Origin: Acidobacteriota bacterium
GTDB lineage: Bacteria; Acidobacteriota; Terriglobia; Terriglobales; Acidobacteriaceae
DNA: 10,628 bases
Direction of reading: 5' to 3'
NCBI GenBank assembly: GCA_021810175.1
Contig: JAJZJJ010000047.1
Coordinates: 1-10,628 of the forward strand
The notes beneath the pieces were generated by a model. It was given only the letters and a program-made list of their open reading frames with translations. It searched no databases and had not been told where the DNA came from. A program made the translations under genes and the position numbers. Within the stretch, counting starts at the first letter, position 1, and every line of letters begins with the position of its first letter. Positions 1 to 6,860 of the stretch are shown one piece after another.

Positions 1-2285
1 ACCGGGCCATAACCCAGCAGTAACTGCATCTGGTTGAAGTTGACGAAGTTCGGCGGCTGGTTCGGCGGCAGGGGAGTTTCTCCCACCGCGTTCAGCAATG
101 CGTGGCCGAAGCTGGTGAAGAAGTCTCCGCGCCGATAGTTGGCGAAGATATTGCTGGCCGCCACGCGTCCGGCCTTGGCGTCATAATCGAAATCCCACTC
201 CAGGTCCGTGTTGGCGCTGGCGTTGGCGCGGAACCTGGAGACGATCGGCGAAAAGCTTCGCGGAGAAGTAATATAGGCGACGCCGCTGAAATCCAGAGTG
301 CTGGTGAACACATTGCGGCGGCCGGGAATTACCGCTCCGCCGAACGTCGGATCGGCGAAAAACTTCTGCCCAACAAACCAGGAGAGCCATTCCCGCGACT
401 TCTCACCGCAGTCTTTCTGACGCTTGGCTTTCACCGGGTCCTTATCGCATGGCTTGGGATGGAGCCGCTTCAGAAAGAGCCGCTGCGTCAACCCATATTC
501 CAGTTCATTGGTGTCGCTGTAAATGTCAACGGGATCGAAGCGCGGAACATTGTTGAAGTTACTGACACCCGCAACATAGTGGTAGTTCAGTTCGGGCTCA
601 ATGGTATGGCGCAGCGCCACGCCAAAATGTTTGGCCAGGACAGGTCCGGTAAAGTCCCGTTCAAGCACCGGCGGCAGCACCTGCATTCCAGCTTCCACGG
701 CGCCCCGCACCAGGCTGGCGGAATCGCGAGTGGGCACGGCGTACTGGCCCGGCGGAACATTGGGAGGAGTCGGTGGTGGAATCCCGGGCACAGGCCCGAG
801 GATCTGGCTCTGCGAGTACAGCGTCTGCCGGACCCCCGCCTCCGGGCGGAACGTCCAGCCGTCCTTGATCCACGGCATCGAAATATGAGGAAACAGATCC
901 ACGCGTCCGACATCGTTGGTCCGATAGTATGGCTGGGACCGCGACAGCACGTCCGCGGAGGCTTCGCCGCCCAGCAGCAGATGAGAAGGCGCGGCGCTAT
1001 GGTCAACCGCATCGAACTCGATGGCCGGCAGATGCAGAATCCGTACCTGATCGCCGGGCAAGTCGCTGGCGTAATTCTGATATCGCTCAAAATCGATGTC
1101 GCTGGCAAACCCATCCTTCTCGTTGGTCAGAAATGCCCAGGATTTCACCTCCGACGAGACGGCCAGGGCGAAGTTGGGCGCGAAAACCTGACGGTACGTG
1201 TACGAGCTCAGGTACTCCGCGTTGACCACAGCGCGTGTGTTCGGAGTCAGGTCGTGGCGTCCCATGATCAGGGTGTCCTGACCGCCCTGATTGATGCTGT
1301 GGTTCGGCCCGATGCCGCGGTCTTCCAGCCCGTCGTAGTCGCTGCGCAGAAAATCGTTGCCATGGCCGCGAAACCGGAATTCCGCGCTCTGCTCAAATCC
1401 CCGCAACGAGTAGTACTGGAATCCAAGAAGCAGGTCTGTACTGCGGTTGATGGCCCAGTAATACGAATCCCCGATGACCGTGCCTTTGATGTTGTCATAG
1501 GGGCTAAAAACCGGGATCAGCAGACCGGACTGCCTGCCTGAGGTATTCACCGCGTGGGTCACATAGGGAAGGTAAAGGATCGGATATCCCAGCAAACGGA
1601 AGTTGGCGTTCCACGCCTTCGCCGTCTCACCCTGAACCAGAATTCTGGGCGCGGAAATCCGCCAGTGAGGCTTGGGGATCCGGCAGGATGTCATGCTCCC
1701 GCCGATCAGTTGATAATCGTCGGGACCTTTTTTGATCAGCTCCTTGCCGCTCATCAGAAAGGGATTGGGCGTGGTGTAGACGTTGCGTCTGCCGGCATTC
1801 TGCACTCCGACGGAGCCAAGCACATCATAGAAATGGCCGGTCTGCGCGTTCAGATTCATGGTTCCATGGCTGGCGGAAAACTCCTCGTCGTCCGGTCCGC
1901 CATCCACCTGCAGATGCCCGTCGGCAACCACATCTCCCGTCGCCGAGTTGTAAGTCGCGTGATCGGCGCGAATGATGTAGTCCTGGTAATCGATCTCGAC
2001 TTCGCCACGCAGAACGTACGTATCGCCCTGCTTGCGCTGCTGAATGGCGCGGATTTCGACTGGTACTCCGGCCGGCGCGGAGGGAATTGGATGCGCGATG
2101 GGGATATTGCCGGCGGGCGCATCGGGCAGCGCATCGGGCGCTGCATTGTCTTCCCCTCGTGGAGCAGCCTGAGCGGCCGCTAGGGCCGCTTCCCCAGGCG
2201 GAAACTGATTGGTCAACGCCTGTACTCTTGTTCCCGCATGACAGAACGCGAGCAGCGTGATACAGATACAAGCACGGGTTCTCAT
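1..2285 (-). CDS. lptD: LPS-assembly protein LptD, partial (C-terminus beyond the left edge)
   Basis: LptD is the outer-membrane beta-barrel that inserts lipopolysaccharide into the outer leaflet, with LptE as partner. The reading frame is open for 761 codons from ATG at 2285 to the window edge. Residues 1-23 look like a signal peptide (MRTRACICITLLAFCHAGTR, then VQA). An Ala/Pro-rich linker (about 24-75) follows, then an OstA/LptA-like beta-jellyroll (about 76-190). The family hallmark region is at 195-260: GGSMTSC...HWRISAPRI, YPILYLPY and GRQSGLLIP match the E. coli LptD motifs TSCLPG, PVPIFYSPY and RRSGFLIP. The rest is barrel, including a typical HTIEPELNYHY at 560-570. Two inserts stand out: a Pro-rich stretch (498-513) and a charged stretch with C613 and C626 (605-632). 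No strong Shine-Dalgarno precedes the ATG. The missing C-terminus should hold the remaining barrel strands. Identification is firm. Confidence 0.95.
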   Translation of the reverse strand, partial: MRTRACICITLLAFCHAGTRVQALTNQFPPGEAALAAAQAAPRGEDNAAPDALPDAPAGNIPIAHPIPSAPAGVPVEIRAIQQRKQGDTYVLRGEVEIDYQDYIIRADHATYNSATGDVVADGHLQVDGGPDDEEFSASHGTMNLNAQTGHFYDVLGSVGVQNAGRRNVYTTPNPFLMSGKELIKKGPDDYQLIGGSMTSCRIPKPHWRISAPRILVQGETAKAWNANFRLLGYPILYLPYVTHAVNTSGRQSGLLIPVFSPYDNIKGTVIGDSYYWAINRSTDLLLGFQYYSLRGFEQSAEFRFRGHGNDFLRSDYDGLEDRGIGPNHSINQGGQDTLIMGRHDLTPNTRAVVNAEYLSSYTYRQVFAPNFALAVSSEVKSWAFLTNEKDGFASDIDFERYQNYASDLPGDQVRILHLPAIEFDAVDHSAAPSHLLLGGEASADVLSRSQPYYRTNDVGRVDLFPHISMPWIKDGWTFRPEAGVRQTLYSQSQILGPVPGIPPPTPPNVPPGQYAVPTRDSASLVRGAVEAGMQVLPPVLERDFTGPVLAKHFGVALRHTIEPELNYHYVAGVSNFNNVPRFDPVDIYSDTNELEYGLTQRLFLKRLHPKPCDKDPVKAKRQKDCGEKSREWLSWFVGQKFFADPTFGGAVIPGRRNVFTSTLDFSGVAYITSPRSFSPIVSRFRANASANTDLEWDFDYDAKAGRVAASNIFANYRRGDFFTSFGHALLNAVGETPLPPNQPPNFVNFNQMQLLLGYGP

Positions 2286-2292
2286 GGCCGGA

Positions 2293-2322
2293 ACACTTTC
2301 AGTGTAAAGCCTTTTTGAGGCA
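2293..2322 (-). repeat. Two small hairpins in the lptD leader
   Basis: ACACT-TTC-AGTGT (2293-2305) is a perfect 5-base inverted repeat ending 8 bases upstream of the lptD start. Next to it, GCCT-TTTTG-AGGC (2310-2322) forms a second 4-base stem. They could be an operator or a leader-RNA structure. They are short enough to be chance. Confidence 0.3.
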
Positions 2323-2556
2323 TGAAAGTTTCTGGCCTTGTTCGACCCCTTGCTCTGGCTTAAACATTCCTGTTCCACGCTCCTCGTGCTGCTGCCCAGC
2401 GCGTGCGACCGGCTGTCTCTCCGCGACCCGCTCCCTCCCGGCTTCGTCTTTCTATGCTGAAATAGCTACAGGTACCCGCAGTTTTGTACCGGTTGCGAAG
2501 AATCCTGAAAAGCTGCGCCAATTGCTGGAAATTGCACAGCTATCAGGGCTATAAAT

Positions 2557-2567
2557 AGGAGAAGAGG
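2557..2567 (+). promoter_or_regulatory. Ribosome binding site supporting a GTG start for the RDD gene
   Basis: AGGAGAAGAGG lies directly upstream of GTG at 2568, with GGAG 6 bases from the start. The first in-frame ATG would be residue 79, far from any such site, so GTG is the likely start codon. Confidence 0.75.
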
Positions 2568-4073
2568 GTGAGCACAGCATTGTCCACCACGCAGCACTAC
2601 CCGACCCCACAGCAGTCGCCAGACGCGCCAGACTGGAAGCAGCTATTGGCGCAGCGTGTGGAGGCCCACCGTGCCAAGTCCGGTGCGCAGCCGCCGGTCT
2701 CCACACCCAATTTCCGGGTGCCTTCGTCCAGTTCCAGGGCTTCGAGCATCGCTCGCGCCGTAGCTTCGCGATACGCCGAGCAGCCCACGTACAGCGAAAT
2801 CATGGCCGCAACCCTGGCCGAACACGCCGCCCAGGAAGCCGAGGCCGCCGAGTATGCGGCCGTGCAGGCAAACCGCGCCTATTCACAGCAGGTCCACTGG
2901 GAGCAGGGGGCCGGCGAGGAAGCAGCCTTTGCCACGGATCCGCAGCCGGAGCTCCCGCTGTCCGCTCAGATCGCGGAGTCGCGCGGACCGGAGGAGCATC
3001 AGGGCTTGCTCGATCAGTACGGAACACCGTACCCGGCATCCGGAACCGCTGTTATGCCCAAATTTGCGGATCGCTCGCAGGAGATGCGGCTGCATCAGCC
3101 GCCCAAGTTGGCCGAGCCGTCGCTCGAGGAGCTGCTTGCGTCTTCCGTCGTCGAGCCGCCGGCCTATTTGCCTTCGAAACTGATTGAATTTCCGCGCGAG
3201 CTCGTGTCCGCGCATAAGGCGCGGCCGCGTTTGCCGGATCCGCCAGTCCCCGCAATCCCGGCCGAGATCGCCGAGCAGGAATCTTCGCAGCTCAGAATAT
3301 TCGAAGTCCAGCCCGAAGCTACGTCCCAACCCGAATTCGTCCAGCAATCTGGAAACTCCGCCGCACAAGAAAAGAAAAGTGAGCAACCGGCGCCATCAAT
3401 CACTCCGGCAATCCCTCCGGCCAAACAGGCTGCGGAGAGCCCGGTACGCGCAACCGTATCCCGCATGGCCGCGCTCCCCAACGGAAGCCACGGCGCGATC
3501 GCTCCCAAGGCGTCAGGCTCGATTTCCACGCACTCCGGTGAGGCCGACATTCCCGCGGTTCGGACCTATAAAGGCCTGGAATGGGCCGCGATTTCCCTGG
3601 ACAAGGAACCCGCACTCTATTCGCGCAAACGGTTCGCAACGGAATCCGACGTCGCGCCTTCGCTCATCCAACCCGCTTCGATCGACCGGCGCGTCATGGC
3701 CTTCGCAGTGGATTTTTCGGCGGTCACGGGCGCCTTTCTCGGCTTTCTGGCCGTCTTCGCCGCGGCGACCCCCCGCATCCCGTCCGGGCTCACGGGGATT
3801 CTGCTGGCGGGCGTCGTGTATGCCGCTCTCTGGCTGCTCTATCAGTTGATGTTCTTCTCCCTCAAAGGCGCAACGGCGGGAATGCTGTACGCACGCATCG
3901 CACTTTGCACCTTCAACGATCAAAACCCCAGCCGCTCGGCGCTACGCCGCAGGCTGGCCGCCTGGTGGCTGTCATGCCTACCCCTCGGTCTCGGCTTCTT
4001 CTGGTCTTTTCTGGATGAGGACAACCTGAGCTGGCATGATCGGATGACCGGAATGTACCAACGGACCTACTAA
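2568..4073 (+). CDS. RDD-family membrane protein with long disordered N-terminal region
   Basis: This 501-residue protein has two parts. Residues 1-365 are rich in Ala, Pro, Glu, Gln and Ser, have no membrane segment, and are probably disordered and cytoplasmic. Within them a short basic/amphipathic segment (WKQLLAQRVEAHRAK, 23-37) and LIEFPRE...ARPRL (205-222) look like retained linear motifs. Residues 371-501 form an RDD domain: R374/R375 and D382 in IDRRVMAFAVDF, membrane helices at about 377-398, 408-430 and 463-481, and the closing WHDRMTGMY with D491. RDD proteins are small membrane proteins; a few are proposed transporters or ion exchangers, and most have no known role. A typical RDD protein is far shorter, so the 370-residue extension is the odd part. 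The gene is divergent from lptD and lies 67 bases before the SGNH hydrolase gene, with no clear terminator between them. The domain call is firm; the function is unknown. Confidence 0.85.
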   Translation: MSTALSTTQHYPTPQQSPDAPDWKQLLAQRVEAHRAKSGAQPPVSTPNFRVPSSSSRASSIARAVASRYAEQPTYSEIMAATLAEHAAQEAEAAEYAAVQANRAYSQQVHWEQGAGEEAAFATDPQPELPLSAQIAESRGPEEHQGLLDQYGTPYPASGTAVMPKFADRSQEMRLHQPPKLAEPSLEELLASSVVEPPAYLPSKLIEFPRELVSAHKARPRLPDPPVPAIPAEIAEQESSQLRIFEVQPEATSQPEFVQQSGNSAAQEKKSEQPAPSITPAIPPAKQAAESPVRATVSRMAALPNGSHGAIAPKASGSISTHSGEADIPAVRTYKGLEWAAISLDKEPALYSRKRFATESDVAPSLIQPASIDRRVMAFAVDFSAVTGAFLGFLAVFAAATPRIPSGLTGILLAGVVYAALWLLYQLMFFSLKGATAGMLYARIALCTFNDQNPSRSALRRRLAAWWLSCLPLGLGFFWSFLDEDNLSWHDRMTGMYQRTY

Positions 4074-4140
4074 GCGACAGTTTCAAGCTGGTCTGTTCTT
4101 CGCAACACAAGTCTGCACGCAGAGGTGGCACAGGTTTCCT

Positions 4141-5412
4141 ATGAATTGGAAGTTCCGCACCCGTCCCGAAATCTTTCGTGCGCTCGCGTGCACGCTCTTT
4201 GCGGTCCTGCTGGGCGGCCGCGCGTCTCTGGCGGCGGACAACATTGCATCGCACCCTGGAAAAAGCGCTCCGTGGGTCGCCACCTGGGGCGCAGCCATGT
4301 TGAGGTCCAACCACGGCGCGCCGGACTTTTCCGGCGAGACGCTGCGCCAGATCGTGCACGTCAGCGTGGGTGGCGACCAGACGCGGGTCTGGTTCTCCAA
4401 CCGCTTCGGTCGAGAACCGCTGCGGATCGGTTCTGCCCATGTGGCGCTCAGCGCCCAGGGTAGCTCGATCATCGACGGCTCTGACCGGGAATTGACGTTT
4501 GACCACCTCACGTCCATCGTCATTCCGCCTGGCGCGACCGTCGTCAGCGACCCGGTCGCGCTGCGCGTCCCGGCATTCGCGAACCTTGCGATCAGCACGT
4601 ACTTTCCGGGCATGGCGCTGGCGTCCACCGAACATACCATGGCGCTGACCACCTCCTATGCTGCCGGGGGCAACCACGTGGATGCGGCGCAATTGGATCC
4701 CGCGGGCGCGACGGAGAATGCCTGGTATTTCCTCAGCGGTGTTGACGTCTATGCGCCGCATGATTCGGCGGTCGTGGCGTTTGGGGACTCCATTACAGAC
4801 GGATGGCGCTCCACTGCGGACCAGAACCGCCGATGGCCCGATGACCTTGCCACGCGCCTGGCGGCCGCGCCCAACACCGCCAAGGCGGGCGTGCTCGGCG
4901 TTGTCAACTCCGGAATCAGCGGCAATCGTGTCCTGCTCGACGGCGCCGGCCCCAACGCCCTGGCCCGCTTTGACGCCGACGTGCTGGCCCGCAGCAACGC
5001 CCGGTATCTGATTGTGATGGAAAGCGTCAACGACATTGGCCGGTATGCCCGGGATCACCAGCCTTACGGAAATCTGGCGCAGCGGTTGGAATCCGGTCTT
5101 GCCCAAATGGCCGTCCAGTCCCACCAGCACGGCATTGCTGTGTTCGCGGCGACCCTGACCCCTTACAAAGGCTGCAGCTACTACTCCCCGGAAGGCGAGG
5201 CGGTCCGGCGGCAGCTCAATCAGTGGATTCGAACCAGCGATGTTTTCGACGGTGTGGTGGACTTCGCGAAAGCGACGCGCGATCCTCAGCATCCGCTCCG
5301 TTTTCTGCCGGAGTACGATTCCGGCGACCATCTGCACCCCAACGACGCCGGATTCAAAGCGATGGCCGCCGCCATCGATTTGAATCTCTTCACAAAGAGT
5401 CCGTCCAAGTAG
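4141..5412 (+). CDS. Secreted SGNH/GDSL-family hydrolase (esterase/lipase-like)
   Basis: This 423-residue exported hydrolase has an N-terminal signal peptide with a basic start, a hydrophobic stretch (LACTLFAVLLGG) and a likely cleavage after ASLA near residue 31. Residues 40-205 form a beta-rich N-terminal domain starting WVATWGAA. The SGNH catalytic domain covers about 210-415. Block I is AFGDSITDGW with nucleophile S217. Block II is NSGISGNR with G261 as the likely oxyanion glycine. Block III is VMESVNDIG with N297, and block V is DHLHPND with D396 and H399. All four SGNH residues are present, so it should be active. This two-domain layout is common in secreted bacterial GDSL esterases acting on acylated carbohydrates or lipids; the substrate cannot be read from sequence. 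An AGG 6 bases before the ATG may serve as ribosome binding site. The VOC gene follows 16 bases after the stop and is probably cotranscribed. Confidence 0.9.
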   Translation: MNWKFRTRPEIFRALACTLFAVLLGGRASLAADNIASHPGKSAPWVATWGAAMLRSNHGAPDFSGETLRQIVHVSVGGDQTRVWFSNRFGREPLRIGSAHVALSAQGSSIIDGSDRELTFDHLTSIVIPPGATVVSDPVALRVPAFANLAISTYFPGMALASTEHTMALTTSYAAGGNHVDAAQLDPAGATENAWYFLSGVDVYAPHDSAVVAFGDSITDGWRSTADQNRRWPDDLATRLAAAPNTAKAGVLGVVNSGISGNRVLLDGAGPNALARFDADVLARSNARYLIVMESVNDIGRYARDHQPYGNLAQRLESGLAQMAVQSHQHGIAVFAATLTPYKGCSYYSPEGEAVRRQLNQWIRTSDVFDGVVDFAKATRDPQHPLRFLPEYDSGDHLHPNDAGFKAMAAAIDLNLFTKSPSK

Positions 5413-5428
5413 CCGGCGGAGTCCATCC

Positions 5429-5851
5429 ATGCTGTCGAACCGATCGATACCGTCGGCCAGTGTCATTCCAGTCCTTGCCTATCGGGACGTAAACGAGGCT
5501 GCCGCGTGGCTGTCGAACGCATTCGGCTTTACTGTACGCTTGCGAATTGGAAGCCACCGCGTGCAATTGAATGTGGGAAACGGCGCGGTGATCGTTCGGG
5601 AAATGCGCCCGAACGAAGTGGACGCGGTCCTCGGCGTGGGGCATTCGATTACCGTCCGCGTTGAAGACGCAGACGCCCACTGCAGGCATGCCAAAGCTCA
5701 TGGCGCGCGAATCACGCAAGATCCCGTCACCCAACCCTACGGCGAGCGCCAGTACCACGCGCAAGACTTTATGGGATATTCCTGGACCTTTTCGCAGTCC
5801 GTCGCGGACGTCCATCCCCAGGAGTGGGGCGGCACCGCAGAACAGTTGTAG
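5429..5851 (+). CDS. VOC-superfamily (glyoxalase/bleomycin-resistance fold) protein
   Basis: This 140-residue protein has the paired beta-alpha-beta-beta-beta layout of the vicinal oxygen chelate fold. The first module (about 11-60) starts VIPVLAYRDVNEAAAWLSNA, and the second (about 70-125) starts GHSITVRVEDADAHCRHA and ends in YGERQYHAQDFMGYSWTF. That ending is typical of PhnB-like or glyoxalase-like proteins. Candidate metal or substrate ligands are E58 and H72. The first-strand His and last-strand Glu of canonical glyoxalase I are not evident, so lactoylglutathione lyase activity should not be assumed. GGAG at 5418-5421 sits 7 bases before the ATG. The gene lies directly downstream of the SGNH hydrolase gene and ends at a hairpin terminator. 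Substrate unknown; fold assignment confident. Confidence 0.85.
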   Translation: MLSNRSIPSASVIPVLAYRDVNEAAAWLSNAFGFTVRLRIGSHRVQLNVGNGAVIVREMRPNEVDAVLGVGHSITVRVEDADAHCRHAKAHGARITQDPVTQPYGERQYHAQDFMGYSWTFSQSVADVHPQEWGGTAEQL

Positions 5852-5879
5852 GGCGCGTGCTCTCCGCGCACGCCCTTTT
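5851..5879 (+). terminator. Rho-independent-like terminator after the VOC gene
   Basis: The hairpin begins on the last base of the stop codon. GGGCG (5851-5855) pairs with CGCCC (5871-5875), then after a 2-base bulge TGC (5858-5860) pairs with GCA (5868-5870), with a 7-base loop. TTTT follows at 5876-5879. It lies between convergent transcription units, which fits a terminator. The T-run is short. Confidence 0.6.
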
Positions 5880-5897
5880 GCCCGCTAAATCGGAAAG

Positions 5898-5911
5898 ACC
5901 GCGCCTGCGGT
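5898..5911 (-). terminator. Possible weak terminator for the sthA-ROK operon
   Basis: ACCGC-GCCT-GCGGT is a perfect 5-base stem with a 4-base loop, about 40 bases past the ROK stop codon. On the minus strand it is followed by CTTTCC, a poor T-tract. A second perfect stem, CCAGC-CGGA-GCTGG, lies at 5929-5942. Either could stabilise or end the leftward transcript. Confidence 0.3.
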
Positions 5912-5952
5912 GAAGTTGTCCCGCCGATCCAGCCGGAGCTGGCAGGTCGCTG

Positions 5953-6843
5953 CTACCCGGCCTGCGCGGCGGCGATCGCCGCTCCTGTCACGGCCAGGTC
6001 GTCCGTCATCGGCAGCGCTTCCACTGTATAGTTCTGCAGCGGACTCATCTTGACCATCTGCTGCAGATAATGCTGCAGCAGCTTTAGATCGAGGAATTTC
6101 ACATTGAAGCCGGTGTAGTAAAAGCGTCCCGCGCCTTCCATGTGGATCGAATTGGCGGTCGCCGCCGCCAGGCTGCGGTGCCAGAGGCGCACAAAGCTGG
6201 CGCATCGCTGATCGCCCGTTTTCGATGCGGCGAAGACCTCTTCCGGCTCCATGTCGAGAAAGCGCAGACGCATGGCGCGATGGCCCATCACGCCCTCCAG
6301 GTGCCCGCGTCCGCCGCAGCCGCAATACGTTTCTCCGGCGTCCAGCGTGATCGTGCAATGCCCGCCTTCCCAGATACCCTCGTTAAAGGGGTATCGCCCG
6401 AAGCCGATGCCATATCCGAGCGTCCAGACACGAATGAACTTGTCCAGGCGGCCCACCTTGGCGGCGATTCCGGCAGCTACGGCATCCGCATCGTTCAGCG
6501 CGGTCACGCGGGCCGGGATGCCGCTGGTCTGCAGTTGATGACGCAAACGCTCCGCAATCCTCGCGCCTTTCAGTTGGATCAAATTCGGCGAATCCTCCAC
6601 CACTCCATCCCGCACAATCCCTGGAAGGGCCAGCCCCACAGCATCGATGGGCCCACACTCCCGTGCAGCCCTGTGAATCTGCGCGGAAACCAGGTCCAGC
6701 AGCGCGTCCAGCGGAGTATCGAGCAGGGAATCGGTCTCATCCGGGTTCTCCGGGAAGTGCGAGATGGAGGAGCATGGACTTTGCCCCTCAATGACGCCCG
6801 TCGCAATTCGGCCGGTCAGGAAAACTCCAACGCTTTTTGCCAT
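5953..6843 (-). CDS. ROK-family sugar-kinase-like protein with degenerate ATP-binding motifs
   Basis: ROK proteins are sugar kinases (glucokinase, N-acetylmannosamine kinase) or sugar-responsive repressors. This 296-residue protein has no DNA-binding domain. Its sugar site looks intact: LNDADA with N117 and D118 (D118 is the catalytic-base position), then IWEGGH with E159 and H162. The ROK zinc motif is CGCGGRGHLE with C174, C176 and H181 in the third-ligand position, and E183. Two nucleotide-binding features look lost. The N-terminal phosphate loop (family DxGGT) reads VGVFLTGR at residues 5-12, and the later GG-containing adenosine motif reads YYTGFNVKF (242-250). It may be a divergent kinase, a pseudokinase or a sugar sensor. 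It is the second gene of an operon: 14 bases separate it from the sthA stop, and GGGAG 9 bases before the ATG fixes the start. ROK membership is likely; kinase activity is open. Confidence 0.8.
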   Translation of the reverse strand: MAKSVGVFLTGRIATGVIEGQSPCSSISHFPENPDETDSLLDTPLDALLDLVSAQIHRAARECGPIDAVGLALPGIVRDGVVEDSPNLIQLKGARIAERLRHQLQTSGIPARVTALNDADAVAAGIAAKVGRLDKFIRVWTLGYGIGFGRYPFNEGIWEGGHCTITLDAGETYCGCGGRGHLEGVMGHRAMRLRFLDMEPEEVFAASKTGDQRCASFVRLWHRSLAAATANSIHMEGAGRFYYTGFNVKFLDLKLLQHYLQQMVKMSPLQNYTVEALPMTDDLAVTGAAIAAAQAG

Positions 6844-6852
6844 GGCAGTGCA

Positions 6853-6860
6853 CTCCCTCA
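6853..6860 (-). promoter_or_regulatory. Ribosome binding site merged with the sthA stop codon
   Basis: On the minus strand TGA, the sthA stop (6860-6858), runs straight into GGGAG (6857-6853), 9 bases before the ROK ATG at 6843. This supports cotranscription and possible translational coupling. Confidence 0.7.

Larger units (their letters stand above)
2286..2567. other. Divergent intergenic region between lptD and the RDD gene
   Basis: This 282-base region must hold the promoters for lptD (leftward) and the RDD gene (rightward). I find no convincing -35/-10 pair for either. On the minus strand a TTTACACT sequence just before lptD could be a -10 element but lacks a good -35. On the plus strand TATAAA at 2550 lies too close to the ribosome binding site to act as a -10 for a normal leader. 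An open frame on the plus strand (2315-2554) ends just before the RDD ribosome binding site, but its first half is Cys/Ser-rich and not protein-like, and it has no credible start. Confidence 0.5.

Noticed and set aside
102..1541. A long plus-strand open frame opposite lptD (479 codons)
   Set aside because: It is the antisense shadow of lptD, whose protein matches family motifs throughout. Long antisense frames are common in GC-rich genes.
2315..2554. A 79-codon plus-strand frame ending 2 bases before the RDD ribosome binding site
   Set aside because: The last 30 residues look somewhat protein-like, but the first half is Cys/Ser/Pro-rich, the only start is TTG without a ribosome binding site, and no later start exists in that half.
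3913..5466. A 517-codon minus-strand open frame across the end of the RDD gene and the SGNH gene
   Set aside because: Its translation is Arg/Gly/Val-rich with no recognisable motif, while the plus strand encodes a hydrolase with all four catalytic blocks.
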